64,000 nt of DNA from positions 930,001-994,000 of the forward strand of contig NZ_JAHCDA010000002.1 in NCBI RefSeq assembly GCF_018413645.1, in the 5' to 3' direction. This DNA is from Roseococcus pinisoli (GTDB taxonomy: Bacteria > Pseudomonadota > Alphaproteobacteria > Acetobacterales > Acetobacteraceae). Every line of letters starts with the position of its first letter. Position 1 is the first letter of the stretch. Position numbers and translations under genes: made by a program. The notes beneath the pieces are model-generated. The model was not told where the DNA came from, ran no database searches, and saw nothing but the letters and a program-made list of their open reading frames with translations. Of this stretch, positions 1 through 9,683 are shown piece by piece.

Positions 1-525
1 AAGGGCCAGGCCGAGCAGGTGAACACGCTGCTGGGCCGCGGGGCGGATCTCGGCATCGCGACAGGGCAGGAACCGCCCTCCAGCCTCGCCTCCCGGGTCT
101 TCGGGCGATCGCGGCTGATGGCCGTGCTGCCGGCGGCCCATCCCCTCGCGGCGCGGGAGGTCGTGGCGCTGGAAGATTATGCGCACCACCCCTGCCTCCT
201 GGCCTCCGACCGCGATCCCCTCGGCGCGCTGGCGATGGAGCTGTTCAATCGCCATAACATCCGCCCGAAGACGAAGCTGACGATCGGATCGCCGCTCTTC
301 TGCTACGACGCGGTGCGGACCTTCGGGCTCATCGCCATCGCGGGCCCGCTGACGACCGCGGCCATGACCAATCGGTCCGATGTCGTCATCCGTCCGCTCG
401 AGCCGGAGGCCGACTATGCCATCTATGCCCTGTGGAACCCCGGCGCCGCCCCCAGCGCGGCGCGGGAGACGCTCCTCAAATGGCTGGCCGAGGACCTCCG
501 GCCCTTGCTGAACGCCACGCCCTAG
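1..525 (+). CDS. LysR-family transcriptional regulator, C-terminal part
   Basis: The reading frame is open from the first base, so the gene starts outside the window and its N-terminal helix-turn-helix is not visible. The 174 visible residues match the second half of a LysR effector-binding domain, including the segments DLGIATGQEP, MAVLPAAHPLA and a final RPLEPE region. It would be a cytoplasmic DNA-binding regulator that responds to a small metabolite. It converges on the minus-strand unit ending at 587. It may control that unit, since a LysR-type palindrome lies upstream of the amidohydrolase (5351-5367). The ligand is unknown. Confidence 0.8.
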   Translation, partial: KGQAEQVNTLLGRGADLGIATGQEPPSSLASRVFGRSRLMAVLPAAHPLAAREVVALEDYAHHPCLLASDRDPLGALAMELFNRHNIRPKTKLTIGSPLFCYDAVRTFGLIAIAGPLTTAAMTNRSDVVIRPLEPEADYAIYALWNPGAAPSAARETLLKWLAEDLRPLLNATP

Positions 526-586
526 GCTGGCCCCGTGGGAGGCACTGGGCAAGTTCCCGCAGGCGGCGCCGATCAGCACGCGCGCG

Positions 587-2161
587 TCACGCCTTCTCGA
601 CGTTCCAGTAGAAGACGGCGGGCGCGGGGATCAGCCCGCGCAGCCCTTCGCGATAGGCGATCGCGCTGCGGTACTGGCCGAGCGGAATGGTCGTCACATT
701 CCGGATGTGCAGGCGGTTCAGCTCGGTCATCAGCGATCGCCGGCGGGCTTCGTCGGTTTCGAAGGTCCAGGCCTCGGACATGGCGCTGATCTGCCGGTCG
801 CAGGGCCAGCCGAAGCTCGCCTGCTCGCAGTTGCGCACGAAGTTGTTGGTCAGCGGCGTCGCGATGCCGGTCATGGTCGCGTTGGTGGCGTAGAGGTTCC
901 AGCCGCCCTGATCGACCGGCGCGCGGGAGGAACGACGCGCGACGAGCGCGCTCCAATCCATCGCCAGCAGGTTGACGTTCGCGCCGATGTTCCGAAGCGC
1001 CTCCGCCAGAAGAAGCGCGCTGGGATGGAGGGTGGCGAGGTCCGCCGGATCCATGACCAGGACCGGCCGTCCGTCATAGCCCGAGGCCGCGAAGAGGGCG
1101 CGGGCGCGCGCCAGGTCGTAGGGCGGCCAGCCGAGCTCCTCCCGCCGCGCGTCCTCCTGGGCCGCACAGCCGAAGACGGCGGCGCATTCCCGCCAGGGGC
1201 TCTCATCGCCCACCGTGGCCTGCATGAAATCCGCCTGGCGGATCGCCATCATCAGGGCACGCCGCGCCTCGACCTTGTCGAAGGGCGGATGCAGGTGGTT
1301 CAGCACCGCGAAGAGGCCGTAGCCGAGAGGATCGTTGGCGCCCACCTTCACGCCGCGCGCCCGGCGCAGCATGCCCAGGAGATCCGGTGCCGGGGATTCA
1401 ACGATATCGAACTCGCCCGTCACCAGCCCGCTCGCGGCCGTCGCGGCGTCGGGCGTGTAGGACATCTCCACCCGGTCGACCTTGGCGACCTTGCCGCCGG
1501 CCGCGCCGCTGGCGGGCTCCGCGCGGGGCACATATCGATCGAAGCGCTCGTAGACGACCTTCGCGCCCGGCATCCATTCATCGGCCAGGAAGCGGAAGGG
1601 GCCGGAGCCGATCATCTCGCGGATCGCCGTATTGGGCGACGTCTGCGCCAGGCGCTCGGGCATCATGAAGGGGACGTTGCTGTCGATCTTGCCCAGGGCC
1701 TCGAGAACGAAGGCCACGGGGCGGCTGAGTACGAGGCGGAAGCTCCGCTCGTCCAGGGCCTCCAGCGAGTGCGTGACGGACATCAGCGCCTGGCCCATCC
1801 CGTCGCGCGCGCCCCAGCGGCGAATGGAGGCAACGCAGTCGGCGGCGCGTACCGGCCCGCCATCATGCCAGAGCATCCCGGGGCGGAGGGTGAAGTTCCA
1901 GGTCAGCCGGTCGGGGCTGACCTCGAAGCTATCCACCATCTGGGGGCGGGGCACGCCTTGCTCGTCCAGGGCGAAGAGCGTGTCCCAGACGAGGTAACCG
2001 TGGTTGCGGGTGATGTAGGCCGTGGTCCAGATCGGATCGAGGATGCGCAGATCCCCGATCGGCACGGCGCGGATCACCCGCCTCCCCTGCGCCTGCGATC
2101 GTGCGGATAGCAGCGCCGGGCCCGCCAGGGCGCCGAGAACGATGTCACGTCTTGCGATCAT
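587..2161 (-). CDS. ABC transporter substrate-binding protein, family 5 (peptide/nickel type)
   Basis: A periplasmic binding protein of about 524 residues of the SBP_bac_5 (DppA/OppA) family, which delivers peptides or other small solutes to an ABC importer. The N-terminus MIARRDIVLGALAGPALLSA has twin arginines followed by a hydrophobic stretch, suggesting Tat or Sec export. The family pattern LRPGMLWHDGGPVRAADCV lies near residue 95. The ATG at 2161, preceded by GGAACGG, fits the signal peptide better than in-frame starts farther upstream. A second family-5 binding protein lies 66 bp upstream. No permease or ATPase gene is adjacent. Confidence 0.85.
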   Translation of the reverse strand: MIARRDIVLGALAGPALLSARSQAQGRRVIRAVPIGDLRILDPIWTTAYITRNHGYLVWDTLFALDEQGVPRPQMVDSFEVSPDRLTWNFTLRPGMLWHDGGPVRAADCVASIRRWGARDGMGQALMSVTHSLEALDERSFRLVLSRPVAFVLEALGKIDSNVPFMMPERLAQTSPNTAIREMIGSGPFRFLADEWMPGAKVVYERFDRYVPRAEPASGAAGGKVAKVDRVEMSYTPDAATAASGLVTGEFDIVESPAPDLLGMLRRARGVKVGANDPLGYGLFAVLNHLHPPFDKVEARRALMMAIRQADFMQATVGDESPWRECAAVFGCAAQEDARREELGWPPYDLARARALFAASGYDGRPVLVMDPADLATLHPSALLLAEALRNIGANVNLLAMDWSALVARRSSRAPVDQGGWNLYATNATMTGIATPLTNNFVRNCEQASFGWPCDRQISAMSEAWTFETDEARRRSLMTELNRLHIRNVTTIPLGQYRSAIAYREGLRGLIPAPAVFYWNVEKA

Positions 2162-2227
2162 TTTCCGTTCCCTTCTCTTCATTTGGCCGGGGGCGTTATC
2201 GGCACCCCCGGCAAGCACGGCACTCCG

Positions 2228-3817
2228 TCAGCGGGCGCCGCGCCGCAGGGACATCGCCATTGTCCGCTCGTCGCTGCGACCCTCGTAGACCAGGCCCGAT
2301 CGCGCGGCCCACAGATTGACCTGATGGTGCAGCGGCAGGATGGCACGATCACCGATCGCGATCCGGGTGGCCTGGCGGTAGAGATCCTCCCGCGCCGCGG
2401 CATCCAGGGTCGACAGCGCCCGGTCCAGCAGCTGGTCCACGGCCGCATTGCTGTAGCCGGAGCGGTTGGACGCCCCACGGCCGCGGGCGGCATCGCGCGT
2501 CGCGACCAGCGAGGAGAGCGGACTGTCGGCCTCGCCGGTGCCCGTCCCCCAGCCGAGGAGGCCGATGCTGAACTCGTCGCGGGCCGAGCGGGTAAAGTAG
2601 GTGCTGGAGGGCAGTGCCTCCACCCGCGTCCGCACCCCGATGCGCGTCCACATCTGCGCGACGGCCTGCAGGATCTGCGCATCGTTCACATAGCGGTCGT
2701 TCGGCCCGTGAAGCGTGACGGAGAAGCCTTCGGGATAGCCTGCCTCGGCCAGCAACCGCCGGGCGGCAGCCATGTCATAGGCATCCGGCGTCAGGCCCGG
2801 ATCGCTACCCATCGCGCCCTGCGGCAGGAACTGGCCAGAGGGCGAGGCGTAGCCATCCATCACCTGCGCGACGATCCCGGCGCGGTTGATCGCCATGGAA
2901 AGCGCCTGCCGCACCCGGGGATCGCGCAGCGGGTTGCTGGCGAGGCGGTTGCCGCGGGCATCGGTGACGAAGGGCGTCTCTTCCCGCAGCAGGTCGAGAT
3001 GCAGGTAGATGTTCCGCACGCCAGCCTTGCTGAACACTACCAGCCGCGGCTCGGCGGCGAGGCTGCGGGCGTCCCGCGTGGGCACCTGGTCGATCAGGTC
3101 GGCGTCGCCGGCCTTCAGCGCCGCGATCCGCGCGCTGTCATTGGCGATGAGGCGGACGGTGACGCGGTTCCACGGCTGCGCGCCGCCCCACCACTGCTCA
3201 TTGCGCTGGAAGACCGCGCGATCCCCCGCCGTGTAGGAGACGAGGCGATAGGGCCCCGTGCCGATCGCGGCCTGGCCGCTATTGTAGTCGGAGGTCGCGG
3301 CCCCTTCCCCATGGCGCCGGCCGATCATCGGCAGCGCGGCCATGAAGGCCGGAATGAGCGGCGCCGGCGCGGCCGTGACCAGCCGCACCGTCTGCGGATT
3401 GACCACCACCACCTCCTGCACGGGGCGGGTGTAGATGGCATAGCCGCCCGGCCCGCTCCGCAGTGCCGAGACCCTGGCGAGGGTGAAGGCCACGTCATCG
3501 GCCGTGAACGGCGTGCCGTCATGGAAGCGGGCATCGTCGCGCAGGCGGAATTCCCAGACATTCGGCTCCACCGCCGTCCAGGAGGTCGCCAGCGCGGCCT
3601 CCGGACGCAGATCCGGGTCGGGATTCACCAGCCGGTCGAAGAGATGCTGGGTCAGCGCGCTATTGGGCGTCAGGTTATGAAAATGCGGATCGAGCGACGT
3701 GAAGGCGCCGCCGACCGCGATGGTGACATTGTCGCCCTGGGCGGCGGCCGGCAGGGCCCAGAGGCCCGCCGAGAGCACGACGGCGAGACGGATCGCGGAG
3801 CGCGGCATCCTGGCCAT
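2228..3817 (-). CDS. ABC transporter substrate-binding protein, family 5
   Basis: A second SBP_bac_5 binding protein of 529 residues. The signal peptide (RLAVVLSAGLWALPAAAQ) is cleaved near residue 26. The segments LDPHFHNLTPNSALTQHLFD and FRLRDDARFHDGTPFTADDV are typical of the dipeptide/oligopeptide-binding family. It begins 5 bp after the amidohydrolase stop codon, so the two genes are probably co-transcribed. The ATG at 3817 has a GAGG close upstream; the ATG at 3808 is an alternative. The substrate is unknown; the neighbouring hydrolase suggests an amide- or amine-containing compound, which is inference. Confidence 0.85.
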   Translation of the reverse strand: MARMPRSAIRLAVVLSAGLWALPAAAQGDNVTIAVGGAFTSLDPHFHNLTPNSALTQHLFDRLVNPDPDLRPEAALATSWTAVEPNVWEFRLRDDARFHDGTPFTADDVAFTLARVSALRSGPGGYAIYTRPVQEVVVVNPQTVRLVTAAPAPLIPAFMAALPMIGRRHGEGAATSDYNSGQAAIGTGPYRLVSYTAGDRAVFQRNEQWWGGAQPWNRVTVRLIANDSARIAALKAGDADLIDQVPTRDARSLAAEPRLVVFSKAGVRNIYLHLDLLREETPFVTDARGNRLASNPLRDPRVRQALSMAINRAGIVAQVMDGYASPSGQFLPQGAMGSDPGLTPDAYDMAAARRLLAEAGYPEGFSVTLHGPNDRYVNDAQILQAVAQMWTRIGVRTRVEALPSSTYFTRSARDEFSIGLLGWGTGTGEADSPLSSLVATRDAARGRGASNRSGYSNAAVDQLLDRALSTLDAAAREDLYRQATRIAIGDRAILPLHHQVNLWAARSGLVYEGRSDERTMAMSLRRGAR

Positions 3818-3822
3818 CCGCC

Positions 3823-5217
3823 TCAGACATCCAGCCAGGTGATGCCGCCCGGCGGCGGCGGGATATCGGCGTTCTTGGCCATCATCCGCTTCCAGACGCG
3901 CTCGGTGACCTTCTGCGATTCCTTCAGCAGCATCGCCTCGTCGAGGCAGAGCACCTTGCGGTCGCGCATCAGGAAGTTGCCGTCGGTCATCACCGAATGG
4001 ACGATGCCCGGATGCCCGTAATGGACGATGTTCGAGACGAGCCGGATGACCGGCCGCATCGCGGGCACGTTGAGGTCGATGATGGTCAGGTCGGCCTTCT
4101 TGCCGACCTCGATCGTCCCGATCTCGGCCGAGGCGCCCACGGACTGCGCGGCATTGCGGGTCACGCCGTCCAGCAGCGCCTGCGGCTGCGGATTGACGCC
4201 GCCCTCCTTGTCCCGGCCGCGGCCGCCGCGGTGCAGGATCAGGCCGATCTTCAGCGCATGGAACATGTCCTCGGTCATGTTGTCCGTGCCGATGGCGACG
4301 TTGATGCCGGCATCGCGGATCAGGCCGATGGGCGTCGTATGCGGGCCACGGCGCGAGGAATTCGCCGGGCAATGCACCATCTGCGTCCCCCGCGAGGCCA
4401 GCAGCTCGACGTCGGAGGCGGTGCAATAGGTCCAATGCGCGCCGACCAGATCCGGCCCCAGGAAGCCCTCGCGGTCCAGGTATTCGGCCGGCGTCAGGCC
4501 GTAGGCCGCCTTGACCGCATGGATCTCCTCGATGCTCTGCGCGAGGTGCACCGTCCGCGTCAGGTCGTGCTTGCGGGCCAGCTGCATCAGCTGGTCGAGC
4601 ATCCAGGGCGAGCAGTTGTCCGGCGCATGGGCCGCGATCTGGATGCGCAGCCGGTCGTTATGCGTGCCGTGATAGGCCTCGATCCCCTCGATCGTGCGGT
4701 CCAGGAAGACCTGGCCGAAGGCGCGGTCGACCGAGTAGTCGCCCTGGCGGATCTTCAGCGTGTTGATGTCCGCACAGTTCTCGGAGACCCAGAGCCGCAG
4801 GCCCGTCGCGGCCATGGCGTCCACATAGGTCGGCACGTGGCGGAAGGGATCGACGAGCGTCGCGCAGCCGGCGCGGATGGCCTCGAGGCAGCCCAGCTGC
4901 ACCATGATCGTCCGTTCCTCGGGCGACATCTCGTAGGAGACGGGCGACATGTAGCCGTAGACGGCATTGCCGTCCCAATCCTCGACGGTCCCGCGCAGGA
5001 CGGTCAGGGCGGTGTGGGTATGAGCGTTGATGAAGCCCGGCAGCACAGCAAGGCCGCGGGCGGAGAAGCGCTCCAGGTCCGGATAGGCGCGCTCAAGCTC
5101 ATCCGTAGAGCCGACCGCCGTGATGCGGTTGCCCGTGATGGCGATGGCCCCATGCTCAATGACGCGCCGTTCGTCATCGCAGGTCAGCACCACTGCGTCG
5201 GTGATAAGGAGATTCAT
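3823..5217 (-). CDS. Amidohydrolase (TRZ/ATZ, cytosine-deaminase-like)
   Basis: A 464-residue metal-dependent hydrolase of the amidohydrolase superfamily, in the branch that includes chlorohydrolases, guanine deaminase and SsnA. The metal site is visible: H66 and H68 in NAHTHT, a His in the RTVHLAQS region, a His in GAHWTYC, and an Asp in GTDN near residue 311. It would hydrolyse or deaminate a small cyclic or amide substrate in the cytoplasm. It is the first gene of a unit with two binding proteins downstream, which may supply its substrate. A perfect palindrome lies 134 bp upstream. The exact substrate cannot be read from sequence. Confidence 0.87.
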   Translation of the reverse strand: MNLLITDAVVLTCDDERRVIEHGAIAITGNRITAVGSTDELERAYPDLERFSARGLAVLPGFINAHTHTALTVLRGTVEDWDGNAVYGYMSPVSYEMSPEERTIMVQLGCLEAIRAGCATLVDPFRHVPTYVDAMAATGLRLWVSENCADINTLKIRQGDYSVDRAFGQVFLDRTIEGIEAYHGTHNDRLRIQIAAHAPDNCSPWMLDQLMQLARKHDLTRTVHLAQSIEEIHAVKAAYGLTPAEYLDREGFLGPDLVGAHWTYCTASDVELLASRGTQMVHCPANSSRRGPHTTPIGLIRDAGINVAIGTDNMTEDMFHALKIGLILHRGGRGRDKEGGVNPQPQALLDGVTRNAAQSVGASAEIGTIEVGKKADLTIIDLNVPAMRPVIRLVSNIVHYGHPGIVHSVMTDGNFLMRDRKVLCLDEAMLLKESQKVTERVWKRMMAKNADIPPPPGGITWLDV

Positions 5218-5350
5218 CGCTGCCGCCGTCCTCTTGATCCAGGCCGTTTCGCGGGCGGCAGCCCATCGGTTTCAGTGCATCGGGTCGCCGCCCCTGCCCT
5301 TTCACTGTGCCGTGGGCGGCCATTCGTCCAATACGAAGTTGAGGGAGGGT

Positions 5351-5367
5351 CATAGCAAAAAGCTATG
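5351..5367. promoter_or_regulatory. Palindrome, candidate LysR-type operator
   Basis: A perfect inverted repeat CATAGC-AAAAA-GCTATG lies in the 221-bp gap between groEL and the amidohydrolase, 134 bp before the amidohydrolase start. Its form (ATAGC, five bases, GCTAT) matches the T-N11-A dyads bound by LysR regulators. The LysR gene at the left edge is a possible partner. As RNA it could also form a small hairpin. Confidence 0.4.
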
Positions 5368-5386
5368 CATAGGCGGGGGAATGAGC

Positions 5387-5414
5387 CCGCGGCCTGACCA
5401 GTGCCAGGCCGCGG
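5387..5414 (-). terminator. Stem-loop after groEL
   Basis: A 10-bp perfect stem (CCGCGGCCTG with CAGGCCGCGG) with an 8-base loop lies 25 bp beyond the groEL stop codon. No T run follows on the minus strand, so it is a terminator candidate only by position and stem strength. Confidence 0.4.
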
Positions 5415-5438
5415 TGGAGATCCGACTGGAATCAGCCC

Positions 5439-7088
<1,650 letters not shown>

Positions 7089-7103
7089 TCAGTGTCGTGT
7101 GGA

Positions 7104-7424
7104 TCAGGCGGCCTGCTTCGACGGCGCGGCGGCGCCCTCGATCACGCCCAGGATGTCGGCTTCCTTCACGATGAGCAGGTCCTGCCCCTCGATCTTCACC
7201 TCGGTGCCGGACCACTTGCCGAAGAGCACGCGGTCGCCCGGCTTCACGTTCAGCGCCGTCACGCGGCCCTGATCGTCCACCGTGCCGGGGCCGACGGCGA
7301 TCACCTCGGCCTCGCTCGGCTTCTCCTGCGCCGTGTCGGGAATGATGATGCCGCCGGCGGTCTTCTCCTCCGGGGTCAGGCGGCGCAGCAGCACGCGGTC
7401 ATGCAGGGGGCGGAACTTCGACAT
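7104..7424 (-). CDS. groES: Co-chaperonin GroES
   Basis: A 106-residue 10-kDa chaperonin that caps the GroEL ring. It shows [12 protein letters not shown], the mobile-loop segment [12 protein letters not shown], and [16 protein letters not shown]. The C-terminus carries about ten extra residues ([11 protein letters not shown]) after the usual DILGVI end. A good AGGAG ribosome-binding site precedes the start. The gap to the upstream hydrolase gene is only 71 bp and holds a GC hairpin rather than a recognisable heat-shock operator. Confidence 0.97.
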   Translation of the reverse strand: MSKFRPLHDRVLLRRLTPEEKTAGGIIIPDTAQEKPSEAEVIAVGPGTVDDQGRVTALNVKPGDRVLFGKWSGTEVKIEGQDLLIVKEADILGVIEGAAAPSKQAA

Positions 7425-7444
7425 GTCAGTCTCTCCTGGAAATC

Positions 7445-7463
7445 TCCCGGCCCGGGGCCGGGA
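7445..7463 (-). terminator. GC hairpin between hydrolase and groES
   Basis: A perfect 8-bp inverted repeat TCCCGGCC / GGCCGGGA with a 3-base loop sits between the hydrolase stop codon (7496) and the groES ribosome-binding site. It could end the hydrolase transcript or influence groES translation. No T run follows. Confidence 0.35.
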
Positions 7464-7495
7464 TGGTCTGTCGGCATGGAGGCCGAAAGGCGGGG

Positions 7496-8512
7496 TCAGT
7501 CCTGCTCGAGGAAGCTCTGCACCTCACGATGGAGGGCATCGCGGCCGGTCTCGACCAGGACGAAGTGGCTGGCGCGGGGCAGCTCCACGAGGCGGCGCAC
7601 CGGCGCGTTGCGCAGCCGGCTGAACAGCGCCTGCGCCTGGCGCAGCGGCGCGAGGCCATCCCATTCGCCGAGGATGATCAGCGTGGGCGCGGTAATGCGC
7701 GCCGGATCGTGGAAATCACGGCCCGCGCGCCAATAGGCGGGGCCGTCGGCCAGCACGCCGGCGGGCGAGCGGAAGCGCGGCGGGTTGCTGGCCGCGGCCT
7801 CTGGAATGCTTTCCAGCAGCGCGGCCTCCCAGGCGGCACGGGTGGCGGCGGGGAAGATGCGCTCGGCCTCGCCGGCGGGAACGCCCTGCTGCAGGCGGCG
7901 CAGCCCGATCTCGGCGGTCCATTCCTGCCAGACGCCGACGGGGGCCGCCGGCGAGGCGGCCGGGGTGCCCTGCTCCGTCCAGGGCGGACCGATCAGCACC
8001 AGGCTGGCGACCCGGCCGGGATTTTCCCCGGCATAGGCGCCGGTGATGATCGTGCCCCAGGACCAGCCGATCAGGCTGAGCCTTTCGATGCCGCGGCGGC
8101 TGCGGATGAAATCGACCGCCGTGCCGAGATCCCGCACGGCCTCGGCCGTGGTGCCGAAGGGCGCGCCATTGGCCGCCGGCTCGCGGAAGGAGGCCGGGCG
8201 CGTGGAGCGGCCATAGCCGCGCACGTCGACGAGCCAGACGTCGAAGCCCCGCGCGGCGATGCGATCGGCCCAGGATTCCCCTTCGATCGGGAGGTCGAAG
8301 ACGGTCTCGGAAGGCTGGGTGGAGCCGTGGATGTAGAGCACCGTCCGCTCGGGCCGGAAGCTCGTCAGGGTCGCCGGCCGCTTGTTGCGGAGGAAGAGCT
8401 CGATGCCGGGGGTGTCGGAGGGGATGCGCAGATCCTCGGCGACGATCCGGGGCGGCTCGGCAGCCAGCGCTGGAGAGACCATGAGCCCGAGCGCAAGCAG
8501 GAAGCGTTTCAT
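7496..8512 (-). CDS. Exported alpha/beta hydrolase
   Basis: A 338-residue alpha/beta-hydrolase-fold enzyme with a signal peptide ([21 protein letters not shown]). The nucleophile elbow GWSWGT places Ser near residue 152. The likely Asp is in LGEWDGLAP (about 284) and the His in RASHFVLVE (about 313). The oxyanion region reads LYIHGST. It would act in the periplasm on an ester or amide; the substrate is unknown. AAGGA precedes the ATG. It lies upstream of groES and may be co-transcribed with it. Confidence 0.83.
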   Translation of the reverse strand: MKRFLLALGLMVSPALAAEPPRIVAEDLRIPSDTPGIELFLRNKRPATLTSFRPERTVLYIHGSTQPSETVFDLPIEGESWADRIAARGFDVWLVDVRGYGRSTRPASFREPAANGAPFGTTAEAVRDLGTAVDFIRSRRGIERLSLIGWSWGTIITGAYAGENPGRVASLVLIGPPWTEQGTPAASPAAPVGVWQEWTAEIGLRRLQQGVPAGEAERIFPAATRAAWEAALLESIPEAAASNPPRFRSPAGVLADGPAYWRAGRDFHDPARITAPTLIILGEWDGLAPLRQAQALFSRLRNAPVRRLVELPRASHFVLVETGRDALHREVQSFLEQD

Positions 8513-8957
8513 TCGCTGTATTCCTTGGTGCGGAAAAAGGGATGCGGATGGACGTGACGGCGCGCGACCGGCTCGAGCGCCGGTGGTGTTCCGGGCTCGG
8601 GCTTCGCGTGTCAGATCTGGAAGGCAGCCCGCCGGTCAGGCCGATGGAGCGGTGCCTGGCGGGGCATAACGCGTGTCATGCCTGCCGCCGACGCATCCAA
8701 GGGCTGTCCGGCTCGGCGCCGGCTAGTTGCCGGCCCGACAGCGGCCCAGGCGGGCGCCGGTACAGTCGAAGGCGCTGCTTGCGCAGCGCGGGGCGGTGAA
8801 CGGGGTCGGCCACATGCGGACACGATAGGCATGCCTTGCACCGACCATCAACGTGTTTTTCATATTGAACGAAAATTTATGTATTTATGACCCGCTGGCC
8901 CAGGACAGGCTTCTGCCTCGGCCAACGGAGGATAGGCTCAGCCTTCAGCAAACTCCC
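8513..8957. other. Gene-free stretch with stem-loop and AT-rich island
   Basis: No convincing gene is seen in these 445 bases; short frames here have no family resemblance and no good ribosome-binding site. Two items stand out. One is an imperfect GC stem around 8703-8742 (outer arms GCTGTC and GACAGC). The other is an AT-rich island at about 8851-8893, sharply different from its surroundings, which contains TTTTC-ATATTGAAC-GAAAA. That inverted repeat resembles operators of IclR-type regulators. Neither drives a gene I can identify. Confidence 0.4.
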
Positions 8958-9683
8958 TCAATTTCCGAAATACGTCCGCTCCAGCCGCGCATGCAGGTCG
9001 GGCTCCTGCGCCTGTGCTTCCAGCGCGATCTTCCCCTGCACCATGGCGTAGACGCGGTCGGAAACGGCCAGGGATTTCTCCACCAGCTGCTCCACCAGAA
9101 GGATGGCCGTGCCCTTCCGCCGCAGGCTCGCGACCACTTCCAGCACGCGGTCCACCAGCACGGGTGAAAGCCCGGCGGAAGGCTCGTCCAGCATCAGCAG
9201 GCGCGGCCGCCGCACCAGCCCCTGCGCGACGGCGAGCATCTGCTGCTGGCCGCCGCTCAGCGCCCCGCCGCGATCCTGACGCTTGGCCGCGATCTCGGGG
9301 AAGAAGGCCAGCGCTTCATCCACGCGCGCGGCACGCTCGCCGCGCGGCAGGTCGTAGCCGGCGAGCAGCAAATTGTCGTGCACCGAGATCTGCGTGAAGA
9401 TCCGGTGCCCCTCGACGACATGCACCAGCCCTTCCCGCGCCGCCTCGCGGGGCGAGATGCCGCGCAGGTCCTTGTCGGCAAAACGGGCCTCGCCGCCCGT
9501 GATGCCGAGAAGCCCGGAGAGGGAGCGCAGCAGCGTGGTCTTGCCGGCGCCGTTCGGCCCCAGCAGGGCGACGACCTCGCCCGGGTTGATCGTCAGAGTC
9601 ACGCCATGCAGGACGGCGATCTTGCCATAGCCCGCTTCCAGGCCGCGGACGTCGAGCAAAGCCTCAGGCGCCGAGATAGGCAC
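8958..9683 (-). CDS. Branched-chain-amino-acid-type ABC transporter ATPase, LivF-like
   Basis: A 241-residue cytoplasmic ATPase of the LivF subgroup, one of two ATP-binding domains of a HAAT-family importer. Walker A GPNGAGKTT is at residues 42-50, the signature LSGGQQQ near 142, and Walker B LLMLDEPS near 162. The start is GTG at 9683 with AGGAGG six bases upstream. It overlaps the end of the upstream fused permease-ATPase gene by 20 bp. It is the last gene of the 15783-8958 unit. Confidence 0.92.
   Translation of the reverse strand: MPISAPEALLDVRGLEAGYGKIAVLHGVTLTINPGEVVALLGPNGAGKTTLLRSLSGLLGITGGEARFADKDLRGISPREAAREGLVHVVEGHRIFTQISVHDNLLLAGYDLPRGERAARVDEALAFFPEIAAKRQDRGGALSGGQQQMLAVAQGLVRRPRLLMLDEPSAGLSPVLVDRVLEVVASLRRKGTAILLVEQLVEKSLAVSDRVYAMVQGKIALEAQAQEPDLHARLERTYFGN

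Noticed and set aside
7425-7495. Expected CIRCE heat-shock operator before groES
   Set aside because: No TTAGCACTC-N9-GAGTGCTAA-like sequence is present; only a GC hairpin is seen.
8542-8841. Two short overlapping open frames on opposite strands in the 445-bp gap
   Set aside because: Low-complexity Arg/Pro/Ala translations, no ribosome-binding sites and no family resemblance.
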